A stretch of 64,000 nt of DNA, taken from the NCBI RefSeq assembly GCF_036632915.2, contig NZ_CP155552.1, positions 620,001-684,000 of the forward strand. The letters are read 5' to 3'. Under the pieces are notes generated by a model. It saw nothing but the letters and a program-made list of their open reading frames with translations. It was not told the DNA's origin and did not search any database. Shown piece by piece: positions 46,582-56,352 of this stretch. The position numbers and the translations under genes are program-made. Each line of letters begins with the position of its first letter. Position 1 is the stretch's first letter. This stretch comes from Faecalibacterium taiwanense. Its GTDB lineage: Bacteria > Bacillota > Clostridia > Oscillospirales > Ruminococcaceae.

Positions 46582-46599
46582 TTTGTTGTCCTCCTTCTC

Positions 46600-47007
46600 T
46601 TAGTATTCGATGGCGTCGGAGAGCAGGATGCCGGCCTTGCGCAGCTCCTCCTCGTCGGTCGCCTTCAGGGTGTAGCCGCTTGCGACAGCCAGCTTGTTGC
46701 GGGCGAAGTGGCCGGTGCGGTAGGCCAGCACGGTCACGTCCGCGGTGGTGCCGACTTCCACGTCCTCGGCGAGGATGCAGTTGGCGGTCAGGGTTTCGTT
46801 GGTGGTCGCGGTGGAGCCGAGGATCACCAGCTTGCCGTCGCCGGCGGTGCCGGCAGACAGGGCCAGCACGGTGCCGCGCTTATAGGTGGCTGCGGCGGTG
46901 GCCTCCTTGCGGATGGTCACGGTGAACACGTCAGCGACGGGCTCGTTGGCAACGATCAGGCCATCATAGCCGACGCTGCCGAGGTTTTCGTCCAGTCTCT
47001 TGCTCAT
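46600..47007 (-). CDS. Head decoration protein D-like
   Basis: 135 aa, lambda gpD/Shp-like: ANEPVADVFTVTIRKEATAAATYKRGTVLALS, DVTVLAYRTGHFARNKL and GYTLKATDEEELRKAGILLSD. Stabilises the capsid. Start overlaps the protease-scaffold stop (TAATG). Confidence 0.87.
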   Translation of the reverse strand: MSKRLDENLGSVGYDGLIVANEPVADVFTVTIRKEATAAATYKRGTVLALSAGTAGDGKLVILGSTATTNETLTANCILAEDVEVGTTADVTVLAYRTGHFARNKLAVASGYTLKATDEEELRKAGILLSDAIEY

Positions 47008-48226
47008 TACTTCTTACCTCCGTTCTGAGACTTGGTGGAGTTGTAGAGGCCGACGATGGCGTCCACCTTTGCCTTGTCGTCGCTTTCGCTGCCTTCCTCG
47101 CCGCCGTTAGGGGCAGCGCCGACGCCGGCAGCGCCGGACTCGTCGTTGTCAGCCTTGGCGTCCTTCAGGTGCTTGGCACCGAGGGCCGCCTGCTTCTGCA
47201 TAGCCTTGAGCGCGAGCTGCTCAGCGGTGCAGGGGTCTCGCCGTACTTGGCGTCCCTGACGAGCTGCGCGTCGCCCACACTTGCGGCGATGCTGTCGATG
47301 GCCTCGATGCGGGCGCGCTCCTGCGTTCTGGCAGTTTCGGCCGCCTGCTGCTCGATCTGAGCCACGACGTCGGGGTGCTGTGCTCTCATTTCTTCGAGGG
47401 TCATGGTCTTGTTGTCCTCCTTCTTGGGGCCGTCGTTCTTGGCGGCCGCGTGTTTATTTCCAGCCGCAGGGGCGGCGTGGATGCTGTTGTCGATGGGGAT
47501 CGTCCCCGGGATGTGTCTGAAGCCCTTGACGTCGTGCCGGATGCCGGCGACGAGGAGCACCTTCTTGTCGGCGCTCAGGGCGACGTCGGGGCCTTCGTCT
47601 GTGAGCAGGGTGTCGGCAAAGCCGTTGTCAATGGCCTCCTGCCCGACCATCCACGTCTCGCGGGTCATCATGCTGCGGAGCTGGTCGACCTCGAGGCCGG
47701 TCTTGGCGTGGTAGATCTCCGCGATGGCCCGCTCGCTCGCGTCGAAGTCCTTCTGGAGCTTCTTCAGGTCTGCGAGGGTGTAGTAGTCGTAGAGCAGCCC
47801 GGCGACGCCGTGGATCATCACCATGCTGCCGGGATAGACCTGTACCTCGTCGCCCGCGCAGGCGATGACGCTGGCCGCGCTGGCCGCGATGCCTTCCACG
47901 ACGACGACCTTGTGGCCGGTCAGGCCCTTGATGGCGTTGTGGATGGCGATGCCGGTGTAGAGGTCGCCGCCGCAGCTATTGATCTTGATGGTGATGTTGC
48001 TCTTGCCCTTGACTGCCGTGAGATCCTCCATGAAGCTCTCGGGCGCGATGTAGAGGCCGGGCTCGGGCTCGCCCGTCCACCAGTCCACAGGCTGACGGCT
48101 CACGACGTCGCCGTAGAGGGTGATCTCGCCCTCGTCGTCGCCGATGCTGGCGACGTTCCAGAACTTGATCGGCGTGCCCGCAGTCTGAGGCCCGGCGCAG
48201 AGCCGGGGAGTGTTATGCGTTCTCAT
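47007..48226 (-). CDS. Head maturation protease with scaffold tail (frameshifted as sequenced)
   Basis: 406 aa after one base is added at 47232-47235. Residues about 25-215 are a ClpP-like serine protease: INSCGGDLYTGIAIHNAI, GIAASAASVIACAGD (nucleophile Ser), GSMVMIHGVAG (His), TGLEVDQLRSMMTRETWMVGQEA. A coiled C-terminal scaffold part (MTLEEMRAQHPDVVAQIEQQAAE, ALKAMQKQAALG) follows, as in lambda C/Nu3. Confidence 0.88.
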
Positions 48227-49864
48227 GCTTGTCTCCTTCCTTGATGCTTTTGATGGCCTCGGCGACGATCGCCTCCCGCAGAGCTGCGGAGATCGTGCCG
48301 CTGGCCGCTGTGCTCTGGTCGACCTGCCCCTGCGCTGCGCGCAGCTTCTCGTTTTCCCGAGTGAGCTGGTCGACGTTGGCGTCCCACTGACCGCCGTTGA
48401 GTCGGATGGTCGCCTGTTCTCTGGTCGTGATGCCTTCGCCGATGGCGAGGATCTCGGCCGTGATCTCCTTCGTCGGGTCGAGCTGTCCCTGAGAGGGGCC
48501 GATCCACTCGGCGCCGAGGTATGCGGCGCGGATCGCCGGATCTGCGAAGAAGCCCGGGGCGCTGATGCGGCCGCGGGCGACGGCTTCAGAGAGCCAGATC
48601 TCATATACCGGCGTGCAGAAGTCATCGACAAACCACTTGCGCCTCATGCGGAACGCCTTCCACGCCTCCATCAGGGCGGCGCGGCTGGCGCTGTACGAAC
48701 TGTTGAAGCTCTTGAGCAGAAGGTCGGCCGGGATCTCGAGTGCGGCGCCCACCTGTTCACAGATGGCGCGCAGGAAGGTGTTGAAGCCACTGGCCGGCCG
48801 CTTGGGGTCTGCAAAGGTCACGTCCTCGCCGGGCTTCATGATGTTGATCTGGCCGGGGCCCATCTCGTACTCGTTAGGATCTCGGCTCACCTCCGGCAGG
48901 CTGCTCCCGACCTCGTTGAACGGGTTGTCGCCGGCGCCTGCCTCGGTCTTGATGAAGGCCGTGAAAAACGACTCGACGACCGCCGCAGTCAGCTCGCTCT
49001 CGGTGTAGCGGCGAAGCTGGAGCAGGGGCTCGATGACCTGCGCGAGATAGCTGACGCCGCGGTATTGATCCGGGCGCTCGCTCTCCATGACGTGCAGGAT
49101 GTTCGGCAGGCCAGTCCGCTCGCCGTATGCCTGAACACGGGCCCACGTCGTCGTCGTGCTGCCGAGCTCGAAGGGGTAGGTGCTGCGGATGTGGTACGCC
49201 TCGATCTGGCCGTCGTCGTTCACCTCGACGCCGTCGTAGATGGTGTTGCCGTTGGACGCCTTTCCAGTGGTCAGCAGCATCGGGGTGATGATGCCGGAGG
49301 TCGTCGGTGTGGCGACTCGGTCGGCCTCGATCAGGTGAAGGCGCAGCGAGTAGGGCGTGAGCAGCGTCGGCTCGTACTGCTTCACGACGGCGAACACGTC
49401 GCCGCTGACCAGCCACGAGGATAGAGCGAGCTGCTGCATGGCTGCGAAGTTGTTGACGCCGGTGGCGTCGCACGCCCTTTGTTCTCAGACCAGAGGGCGA
49501 ACTCCCGCTCGGCCTGAGCCTGCCATGCGTCTGCGGCCTCCTGCGTCATGCCGAGCGCCTCGCGGTCGATCCGGCTCTTGAGCTGGAGGCCGATGCCGAC
49601 GACGTTGGTGCGGTTGGTGCGGATGGCAGAGGTGGCGATCGGGGCCGCCATGTAAAGCATCCGGGCACGCTGCCGCAGGGTGTAGTTGTTGGCGTCGATG
49701 TCCTCCTTCGGGCTGCCGCTCATAGCTCTGAAGCCCTTGGTCGCCTTCTTGTGCCAGCTCGCGCCGGCGTCGCCGTAGCCCTTATTCACAGGGCGCGGCT
49801 GCTGCCGCCTGTTCTGTGGGCGGCTTCTGCTTTTTCTTTTGCTGATGGTGCTCACCTCCTTCAT
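48213..49864 (-). CDS. Portal protein, lambda B family (frameshifted as sequenced)
   Basis: 550 aa after one base is added in the AAAGGG run (plus strand 49475-49480). RARMLYMAAPIATSAIRTNRTNVVG, LQLKSRIDREALG, SWLVSGDVFAVV, QIEAYHIRSTYPFE, RPDQYRGVSYLAQVI, GEDVTFADPKRPASGF. The 12-mer through which DNA enters the head. Overlaps the protease start. Confidence 0.92.
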
Positions 49865-49920
49865 GGTGAAGATGGCCGAGTCGGGAGAAAAGGAGCGAAA
49901 ACTCCCGGCGTCGGCCTATG

Positions 49921-49943
49921 AAAAAGCCCCTTTCGGGGCTTCT
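49921..49943 (-). terminator. Terminator before the portal gene
   Basis: Minus strand: AAGCCCC-GAAA-GGGGCTTTTT directly after the small coiled-coil gene. A second hairpin, CGGGAG/CTCCCG, lies at 49882-49907. Unusual inside a morphogenesis operon; may set the terminase/portal ratio. Confidence 0.7.
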
Positions 49944-49944
49944 T

Positions 49945-50211
49945 TCACCAGTCTCGGGGCACTACTCCCACAGCTTTTCGCGGCTTCTCGCCGTTCAGTG
50001 CGGCCTCGAGGGCTTCGATGTCTGCCTCGAGCTGTTTGATGGCGGCCCGGATGGATCCGAGGTCGGTGTTGTAGCGGGCCAGATTGCGCGAGCCGATGCC
50101 GTAGCTCTGGACGCCTCCGTCCAGCATCTCGGCCTCTCGTTTCAGGTAGAGCTCCAGCCGGTTCCTCTTGATGGAGAGCTGGTACTCGATTTGTTCGCGG
50201 GTCTTTCTCAT
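49945..50211 (-). CDS. Small coiled-coil head protein (gpW-like position)
   Basis: 88 aa, MRKTREQIEYQLSIKRNRLELYLKREAEML with SYGIGSRNLARYNTDLGSIRAAI, a DUF6148-like head-joining pattern found between terminase and portal. Helical. Function by position. Confidence 0.7.
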   Translation of the reverse strand: MRKTREQIEYQLSIKRNRLELYLKREAEMLDGGVQSYGIGSRNLARYNTDLGSIRAAIKQLEADIEALEAALNGEKPRKAVGVVPRDW

Positions 50212-50226
50212 TGTGGTGTGTCCTCC

Positions 50227-52146
50227 TTACCAGTCGTCGAAGGCGTCGGCCCGGTTGTGCCGTTGCCGCTGCCGTCGCTGCTGCGGGGCCTTCGGTTTTT
50301 CCTCCAGCCCTTGCAGGCGGCGCTCGATGGCGTCCATGTCGGGGTTGATGATCTTGAGGCCGGCGTTGGCGTAGTCGCGGCAGTCGAGGGCCTCGTTGCG
50401 GTTGTGCCCGGGCAGCTTCTCCCACGCCCAGCGGTCGCCGCGGCGCGTGTGCGTGAGCACCAGCTTCTCGGAGAGGAGCCCGTTGAAGAAATTGAGGTCA
50501 TAACCGGCGTCGGGGTGCCGGTTGAAATGGCAGTATTTTGGCCCGGGCTCCTGCACCTTCAGATTAGCCATGATCGTCGCCTTGCCGGCGTCGACGCCGA
50601 TGGTGTAGAGCCAGCAGGTGATCCGCTTGTTGTCGCGGATCGGCACCTTGCTCGGGGGCGAGACGAAGGGGATGCCGTCGCCGCCCTTGCCCTTGATGGC
50701 AAAGACGCGCTTGCCGACGCGGGCCCGGCACGCCTCATAGACCTCTTGGGTGAAGTGGCCGCCGGAGTCGACGCAGGTGATGGAGATCTTCAGGCCGCGG
50801 CCGTTTTTGAACTTGTAGACGTGGTCGACCACGTCGTCGAGTCGCTGCCAGACCTCCGGGGTGTCTGGCCGGCCCATGATGTAGCCCTTGACGACGCCCC
50901 ACGTCTCGCCGTACTTCCCGTGGCCGACTACCTCGTATTCGAGGCGGTTGTCCTGAGTGTCGACGCCGCAGGTCAGCACGAGCACGCCGTCAGGCAGCTC
51001 CACAGGGGTGCCGTCCGGGCGGGTGCCGTAGTCCTCACGGCGGGCGAGCATGGTGTCCTCGTCCTCGAGGTCGCCGCGATCTTCCCACAGTTGGCCGAGC
51101 AGGGTGTTGTAGACGACCTTGAGGCGCTGCGGGTCATCCTTGGCGTCGAGGAACTTGAGGACGATCTTCTCCCACGGAGTCCACGGGCTCGAGAAGGCAT
51201 TGAGCCAAAAGAACGGACGCCCTTCTTGTAGGCGTCCGGGTTGTCGGCGATCCACTTGGCCGGCTGCTTTCGCATGACGTCCTCGGGGATCAGGCAGCCG
51301 CAGGCCGGGCAGCTCCACGAGACGCCGCTCTTGAGGCTCCACGACTTTTCCCGCGGATCCTCTTGGCCTCCGGGTCGAAGTGGATATTGTCGAACACGAT
51401 CTCGCTGTACTCCCCACACTCGGGGCAGCGGTGGCACCAGCGTTCCTGCGTGCCTTGGTAAAAACTTGTCTCGATGTTGCTGTTGCCCTTGATGGTCGGA
51501 GTGGAGACTTCGACCGCCTTGGCGTTGTAGAATGTGGCCTGACGTGCTTCAGCCAGCGCCCACGGGTCGCCCTCGGTGCCGGCGCTGGTCGCCCAGCGGT
51601 CGCGCTCGTCGCCGATGATATAGCGGGCAGGCGTGGAGGCCAGAGCCGAGGCGCTGTTGGAGCCGGTCAGGGTGAGCATCCCGCCCGGGAACGACTTCTG
51701 GAGGATTGTGTTGCCGCTGTCCTTGGCCTTGACGTCGTGCACCTTCGCCTTCAGGGGCTTGCTGTCGCGGATCATAGGTGCCACGCGGAGGCGGCTGAAC
51801 TTCCGGGCGTCGTCGATGGTCGGGTGGACGTAGAGGATGCTGCCGGGGTCTTGGTCGATGATGTAGCCGATGATGTTGAGCTCGAGCTCAGACTTGCCGA
51901 CCTGCGAGGCGGCCACCATGACTATTTTGTGCACCTTCGGATCCGTAAAGGCCCGCATGGGCTCCTCGAGGTACGGGGTGCGCTTGGTACGCCACGGGCC
52001 GGCCTCGGCCGAGCTTTCAGGGAGAGTCGGCGATGCTTGTCAGCCCACTCGTCCACGGTCAGGCTCTCGGGCGGTGCGAAGCGTTTGACCGCTCCGGCGA
52101 TGGCGGTATTGAGCTTCGCGGCTGCCTTCTTAGTCGTCAGAGTCAT
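50227..52146 (-). CDS. Terminase large subunit, GpA family (three frameshifts as sequenced)
   Basis: 640 aa after three single-base repairs (TTT at 52015-52017, about 51359, AAAA at 51207-51210). N-terminal ATPase: MVAASQVGKSELELNIIGY (Walker A-like) and YIIGDERDRW (Walker B). A zinc-like C-x-x-C pair (CHRCPECGEY, CPACGCLIPEDV), then the nuclease domain with LVLTCGVDTQDNRLEYEVVG, CVDSGGHFTQEVYE and FNGLLSEKLVL. Cuts and pumps DNA into heads. Confidence 0.92.
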
Positions 52147-52705
52147 CGGCGAGCTGCTCGCTCCAGCCTTCCCGATCCCTCACGCGCCGGGCGTACACCT
52201 CGGGATCGTATTTATAACCGGCCAGCTCCGTCAGGATCTTGTAGACCTCTGTGCGGATGATTTCGGACGCCTCGGCGGGTGTAGCTGCGCCGGTGACGTC
52301 GACGGCCAGACGGCCCGGCAGGGCCACGAGCATCGACCTGATGTTGTAGACGAGGTCGGTCATCACAGCCTCGACGTCCTCGCTGCGGTGCATGGTGCCC
52401 TCGAGCTCGCTGAGCTGGAGGGCGGCGATGTCTGCCTTGCTGCGCTTGAGGTCTGCCTCGGCCTCCAGACGGCGGCCCTCGATCTCGCTGTCCTTCTTTG
52501 ACGGCTCCCGGCCGTTGGCCTTGGCTGTCAGGTATCGGATGTACCTCTGGATCGTCGGCAGCAGGTCATAGCGGTTGGCGTTGCCTTCCTTGACTGCGGT
52601 GATGACGCCCTCCTTGGTGAGCTGCTGAACTCGGCGGGGCGTCATGTCGAACAGGGCCGCGATGGTCTTGCTGTCGACGAGTTTGGTGTTGGGTTGGTTC
52701 GGCAC
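52130..52705 (-). CDS. Terminase small subunit
   Basis: 191 aa, Nu1-like winged helix: KLVDSKTIAALFDMTPRRVQQLTKEGVI, IRYLTAKANG, EIEGRRLEAEADLKRSKADIAALQLSELEG (coiled coil), DLVYNIRSMLVALPGRLA. Overlaps the large subunit start by 17 bases. Confidence 0.85.
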   Translation of the reverse strand: MPNQPNTKLVDSKTIAALFDMTPRRVQQLTKEGVITAVKEGNANRYDLLPTIQRYIRYLTAKANGREPSKKDSEIEGRRLEAEADLKRSKADIAALQLSELEGTMHRSEDVEAVMTDLVYNIRSMLVALPGRLAVDVTGAATPAEASEIIRTEVYKILTELAGYKYDPEVYARRVRDREGWSEQLADDSDD

Positions 52706-52997
52706 GGCGTTCCCTCCTTTCTGCCGCGTCCATCATTTTCGTGACCTCACGAAAAAGGTCAGCGGCCGCTCGGACGAAACGAAACGGCCTGAAAAAATTT
52801 TCCCGGCTGCGCGTTTTTGGGCTCGCCAGCACCGCAGGCCAGAGGGGCCCGTCACAGTACCTTGCGGCGCTGTGCGTGGCCGTGGAGGCGTCTGCGCGGC
52901 GCTGTGGCGCGCTCTGTGCGCGTCTGGTGGTGTGGGGCCGGGCTCGGTGTCGGGTGCGGCTGTGGACGCGCTGTGCGGCGTTCTGGTGGGCTCTGGC
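52706..52997. other. Gap with no clear gene
   Basis: 292 bases, GC-rich on the left-hand (53 kb) side with biased GTGCG-type repeats. Open frames here have no start signal or family look. A promoter-like AT patch is not evident. Confidence 0.5.
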
Positions 52998-53651
52998 TTA
53001 GAGGCCGAGGGCTCGCTTCATGTGGTGCTCGAGGCGCTTGCTTGTCTCGGTGTTGAGCCGGAGCATGATGGCCTCGTTGGTGCGGTCGCTGGTTATCATC
53101 TGCGGCACCGAGATGGTGGTCAGCTTCTTGATGTCGGTGCGGGTCTTGCTCATTCGCTGGAATGGGATCCAGCTCGTGCCGTCTCCCTTGGTGTTGCCTG
53201 TCCCCATGAGGATATTGTGCGAGCGCTGCGAGAACGGGCCGCCCGGGGTACGGGTGTTCAGATAGCGGCCGATTACCTTCTTCTGTCCCTTGAGCACCGA
53301 CGCCTTCAGCGTGTAGCTCTTACCGCGGGGCGGGGCCTTCGGTGTCATGCCGAAGTGCACAGGGGTCAGGAGCCTGCCCTTGTAGGTGATGGTGAGCTCC
53401 TCGATGGTCTCGCCGGTGATCTGGATGCTGCCTGCCATCTTCTTCGGCTTTCCGCTGCCCGAGGGCGTGATCTCTGACTTCTTGATGTTGTAGACGGCCG
53501 TGACCTCCTGAGCGATCCAGCCCGGGGCTCTGGCCTTGACGTCCTTGATGGTGTTGCTGATGGCCTTCTTGCCGCCGTTCTCGATTGCCTCGAGGTCAGC
53601 GACGAGCTGTTGCAGGTTGCTGAGCTGCGCCGAGATGCTGTTCTGCGGCAT
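52998..53651 (-). CDS. Minor tail protein Z-like / virion morphogenesis protein
   Basis: 217 aa. MPQNSISAQLSNLQQLVADLEAIENGGKKAISNTIKDVKARAPGWI in the helical N-terminus, basic beta part with IKKSEITPSG, VHFGMTPKAPPRGKSYTLKASVLKGQKKVI, PFSQRSHN. Pattern is that of prophage minor tail protein Z. Odd place, upstream of the terminase. Confidence 0.65.
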   Translation of the reverse strand: MPQNSISAQLSNLQQLVADLEAIENGGKKAISNTIKDVKARAPGWIAQEVTAVYNIKKSEITPSGSGKPKKMAGSIQITGETIEELTITYKGRLLTPVHFGMTPKAPPRGKSYTLKASVLKGQKKVIGRYLNTRTPGGPFSQRSHNILMGTGNTKGDGTSWIPFQRMSKTRTDIKKLTTISVPQMITSDRTNEAIMLRLNTETSKRLEHHMKRALGL

Positions 53652-53675
53652 GGCCGTCGCCTCCTTCCTATACGC

Positions 53676-53716
53676 AAAAAGAGACCGGCGGGCGTTGGTT
53701 CGCCCGTCGGCCTCTT
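53676..53716 (-). terminator. Terminator before the tail Z-like gene
   Basis: GAGGCCGACGGGCG-AACCAA-CGCCCGCCGGTCTC, 13-base stem with one bulge, followed by TTTTTG on the minus strand. Confidence 0.85.
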
Positions 53717-53871
53717 GCCGTCGGTTGTTATTTGGTTTTCCTCTGGTCAGCCGCTCGGAATTGTCACGGCGTTGCCCGTGTGTCCGGCGGTCTTTTGCAG
53801 GATATAGAATAGCACGGGTCGCTACTGCTTTTCAATTCCTTTTACTTCCCTTTTGTTCCTTTTACTGCGTT

Positions 53872-54369
53872 TTACTGCCGCAGCTCAGGCAGGGGCTCCA
53901 GCTCCTCCAGCACGGCGGCGAGGTTGAGCAGGGCGCGGCCGTGGATCTTGTATGTCCTGTTCTGGTAGGCGTCCACTCTGTCGACGTAGTCCCGCCGATC
54001 ACCGAACAGGACGCCGCAGGTGCTCTCCCAGTCAGCCCGGTCGAAGTAGCGCAGCCGGATGACGGCGCGCTCGTCGGGGTCGGAGAGCTGGAGGATCAGG
54101 CCCTCGATGGCGTTGCGCTCCTGCTTCTCCTCAGCCTTGAGCCGGTCGATCTGTTCCTCGAGCTCCATTTTCCGCTCCACCATCATGCCGGTGCGGTCGG
54201 ATGGTGTGCCGGATCCGCGTGGCATACCTGTCAGATCAGGGCCGGGCGGTGATGCCATCGTCATCTCCATGCGGTCGAGGCGTTCGAGCTGGTTGTCGAT
54301 GTCCCTCAGCATGGCGGTGTAGGCCGCGAGCCTGTCCTTGATCCGTTGTGTGATCGGCTTCTCGCTCAT
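53872..54369 (-). CDS. DUF1492 / sigma-like late regulator
   Basis: 165 aa. Coiled N-terminal part (DRLAAYTAMLRDIDNQLERLDRME, then KMELEEQIDRLKAEEKQER) and a C-terminal sigma-70 region 4-like helix-turn-helix (LSDPDERAVIRLRYFDRADW, VDRVDAYQNRTYKIHGRALLNLA). In related phages ArpU/DUF1492 proteins turn on late genes from just before the terminase, as here. Confidence 0.8.
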   Translation of the reverse strand: MSEKPITQRIKDRLAAYTAMLRDIDNQLERLDRMEMTMASPPGPDLTGMPRGSGTPSDRTGMMVERKMELEEQIDRLKAEEKQERNAIEGLILQLSDPDERAVIRLRYFDRADWESTCGVLFGDRRDYVDRVDAYQNRTYKIHGRALLNLAAVLEELEPLPELRQ

Positions 54370-54381
54370 TATGTCAGGGCG

Positions 54382-55764
54382 TCACTCCTGCTCACCTCCT
54401 TCCTCGTCAGGCTCGAAGATCGCGGCGATCTCCTCGCGCGGTAGCTCTCGGCCTTGACGGACGCAGCGCACGGTTGTCTTTCCTGTTATTCTGATGTACC
54501 TCTTGACGATCACGTCCGTGAAGGCGGGCGTCAGCTCCATGATGTAGGAGGGCTGCCCGTATGCCTCGCAGGCGGCCAGCGTCGTGCCGGAGCCGCCGAA
54601 GGGATCATAGACGCCCGTGGCGAAGTCCGTGTTGTCGACCAGCTTCTCCAGCAGCTCGACGGGCTTCTGTGTTGGGTGCAGCTCATTCCCGGAGCGGGAG
54701 ATGCTCAGGACGTTGCCGTAGCCCTTGTGGCCGTCGAAGTGGGTGGCAGCCTTGGCGCCGAACAGAATGAGCTCATGCTGTGAGCGCCAGCCGACGCCCA
54801 TGCCCGGCGTGCCCTTGTCCCATACGATCTCAGACTTGACGCCGAAGCCGGCCGCCTCGACGAGGTCGAACAGATATACCCACATACGCCAGTCGGTGAA
54901 GATGTAGGCGTAGAGGCAGGGGATGTCGGTGAGCGCGCCGCGGATCAGGTTTTGGTAGCCGCGCGTGCTGAGGATGTCGTTGGCGATCTTCGGGGCCTTG
55001 CCGTTCTTTCTCTCGGTGCCGATGCTGCCGGTCGACTTCTGCGACTCCTTGCTGCCGCCCGAGCAGTAGGGCGGGTCGGTCAGCAGGATCTCGGGCTTGT
55101 TGCCGTCGAGCAGCAGGGCGCGATCCTCCGGCCGGGTGCAGTCTCCGCAGAGGACGCGGTGCCGGCCGAGGATCCAGAGGTCGCCGTACTGTGTGACCGG
55201 CGCGGCCGGGGCCGGGATCTCGGCGTCGGGGTCGCTGCTCGGCTCCTTGGTGTGCAGCGCCTCAGAGAGAGCCGTCACGATGTTGCCGTAGTCGTCCTCG
55301 GTGTAGCCGCTGAGCATGAACGGGATCTCGCCGGTGTCGATGTCGGCGAAAACCTCGGCGAGCATCTTGTTGTCAGTGGTGGCGAGCTCCGCGATGCGGT
55401 TGTCTGCCGTCAGATCGGCCAGCTCCTCGGCCTCGCTTGCGTAGTCCTGATAGTCGACCGGGGCGTCGGTCAGGTCGTCGAGCTGCGCGGCCATGAGACG
55501 GCCGTGGCCCTTGGTGACGAGCCCGCTGCGCTTGCTGACGGTGATCGGAGCACGCCAGCCGGTCGCCCGGATGATAGAGGCGAGGAGCTTGATCTGCTCC
55601 GGCGGGTGCTGGTTGGGGTTCTTGGGGTTAGGCCGCAGATCCTTCAGCGGGACGATGGCGTCGTGTGCACAGAACACAGGGACGCTGCCGGCGTATGCCT
55701 TCGGCGTGGCCGTGGTGCTGTACTCCTCGATCTCGGGGCCGGTCTGCGGCTGCGGTTTATTCAT
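54382..55764 (-). CDS. ParB-nuclease domain and DNA methyltransferase fusion
   Basis: 460 aa. Residues about 35-130 are ParB/Srx-like (PLKDLRPNPKNPNQHP, GWRAPITVSKRSGLVTKGHGRLMAAQ). After a linker comes a beta-class amino-methyltransferase: LLTDPPYCSGG (catalytic DPPY), HPTQKPVELLEKLV, VYDPFGGSGTTLAACEAYGQPSY (SAM-binding). Probably marks phage DNA at adenine or cytosine-N4. I start at ATG 55764 (CAGGAGGTGACGGCC upstream). Confidence 0.9.
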   Translation of the reverse strand: MNKPQPQTGPEIEEYSTTATPKAYAGSVPVFCAHDAIVPLKDLRPNPKNPNQHPPEQIKLLASIIRATGWRAPITVSKRSGLVTKGHGRLMAAQLDDLTDAPVDYQDYASEAEELADLTADNRIAELATTDNKMLAEVFADIDTGEIPFMLSGYTEDDYGNIVTALSEALHTKEPSSDPDAEIPAPAAPVTQYGDLWILGRHRVLCGDCTRPEDRALLLDGNKPEILLTDPPYCSGGSKESQKSTGSIGTERKNGKAPKIANDILSTRGYQNLIRGALTDIPCLYAYIFTDWRMWVYLFDLVEAAGFGVKSEIVWDKGTPGMGVGWRSQHELILFGAKAATHFDGHKGYGNVLSISRSGNELHPTQKPVELLEKLVDNTDFATGVYDPFGGSGTTLAACEAYGQPSYIMELTPAFTDVIVKRYIRITGKTTVRCVRQGRELPREEIAAIFEPDEEGGEQE

Positions 55765-56122
55765 GGCCGTCACCTCCTGTGGAGAATTGTTTCTCGATCC
55801 ACTTGTGGAGGCTGGAGCCCTGCCAGTTGTTTCGGCCGTCAAGACGGTTTTTCAGCCGTTCCAGTTTCGCCTCCTCGACCTCCTCGGTGGATCGGTGGAA
55901 GATGATGCGGAGCTGGTCGAGCATGATCTGGACGTCTGCCATCTCCTCGATCACGTTGCCGATCGCTGCGGTCACTTCGCAGCCAGCCTGTGCCCGTTTG
56001 ATTTTGCAGAGGGCTTTGGTCAGCTCGGCCATCTCCTCGACGGCCATGTCCATTTGTGCCGGCGCGCCGTAGGTCGTGATTGCACGATCCAGCAGGGCCC
56101 GGCGCTCCTCCGCGGTTATCAC
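55757..56122 (-). CDS. MazG-like nucleotide pyrophosphohydrolase
   Basis: 121 aa, GTG start sharing GTGATAA with the preceding gene's stop. YGAPAQMDMAVEEMAELTKAL (EExxE-type), NVIEEMADVQIMLDQL (ExxD) are the all-alpha NTP-PPase signature. Alters nucleotide or alarmone pools early in infection in homologues. The end overlaps the methyltransferase start. Confidence 0.82.
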   Translation of the reverse strand: MITAEERRALLDRAITTYGAPAQMDMAVEEMAELTKALCKIKRAQAGCEVTAAIGNVIEEMADVQIMLDQLRIIFHRSTEEVEEAKLERLKNRLDGRNNWQGSSLHKWIEKQFSTGGDGHE

Positions 56123-56337
56123 GGGCGGCCTCCCTTCGTCAGCTCTCTGACCAGTATGGCCACGAGCACGATCACGATGATGGCGAGGGTGATGGCGGTC
56201 GGGATCCAGATCGGGGCCAGTACCCACAGCCAGCTCCAATTGATGACGCCGGTGAGCTTCAGGACGATGAAGGCGACGGCGAGAAGGCCGCAGAAGCCGA
56301 TCCCGCCGGCCGTCGTGTTGTTTCTTTCGTTGTTCAT
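56119..56337 (-). CDS. Small membrane protein (72 aa)
   Basis: Two hydrophobic segments (GGIGFCGLLAVAFIVLKL and LWVLAPIWIPTAITLAIIVIV) and a basic end. GGAGGTAATAC before the ATG. Not recognised; possible superinfection-exclusion or immunity role. Confidence 0.7.
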   Translation of the reverse strand: MNNERNNTTAGGIGFCGLLAVAFIVLKLTGVINWSWLWVLAPIWIPTAITLAIIVIVLVAILVRELTKGGRP

Positions 56338-56352
56338 GTATTACCTCCAGTA

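Noticed and set aside
52741-53001. A Trp/Arg/Cys-rich plus-strand frame in the gap after the terminase small subunit
   Set aside because: Composition is that of a chance frame in GC-rich DNA, with no start signal.
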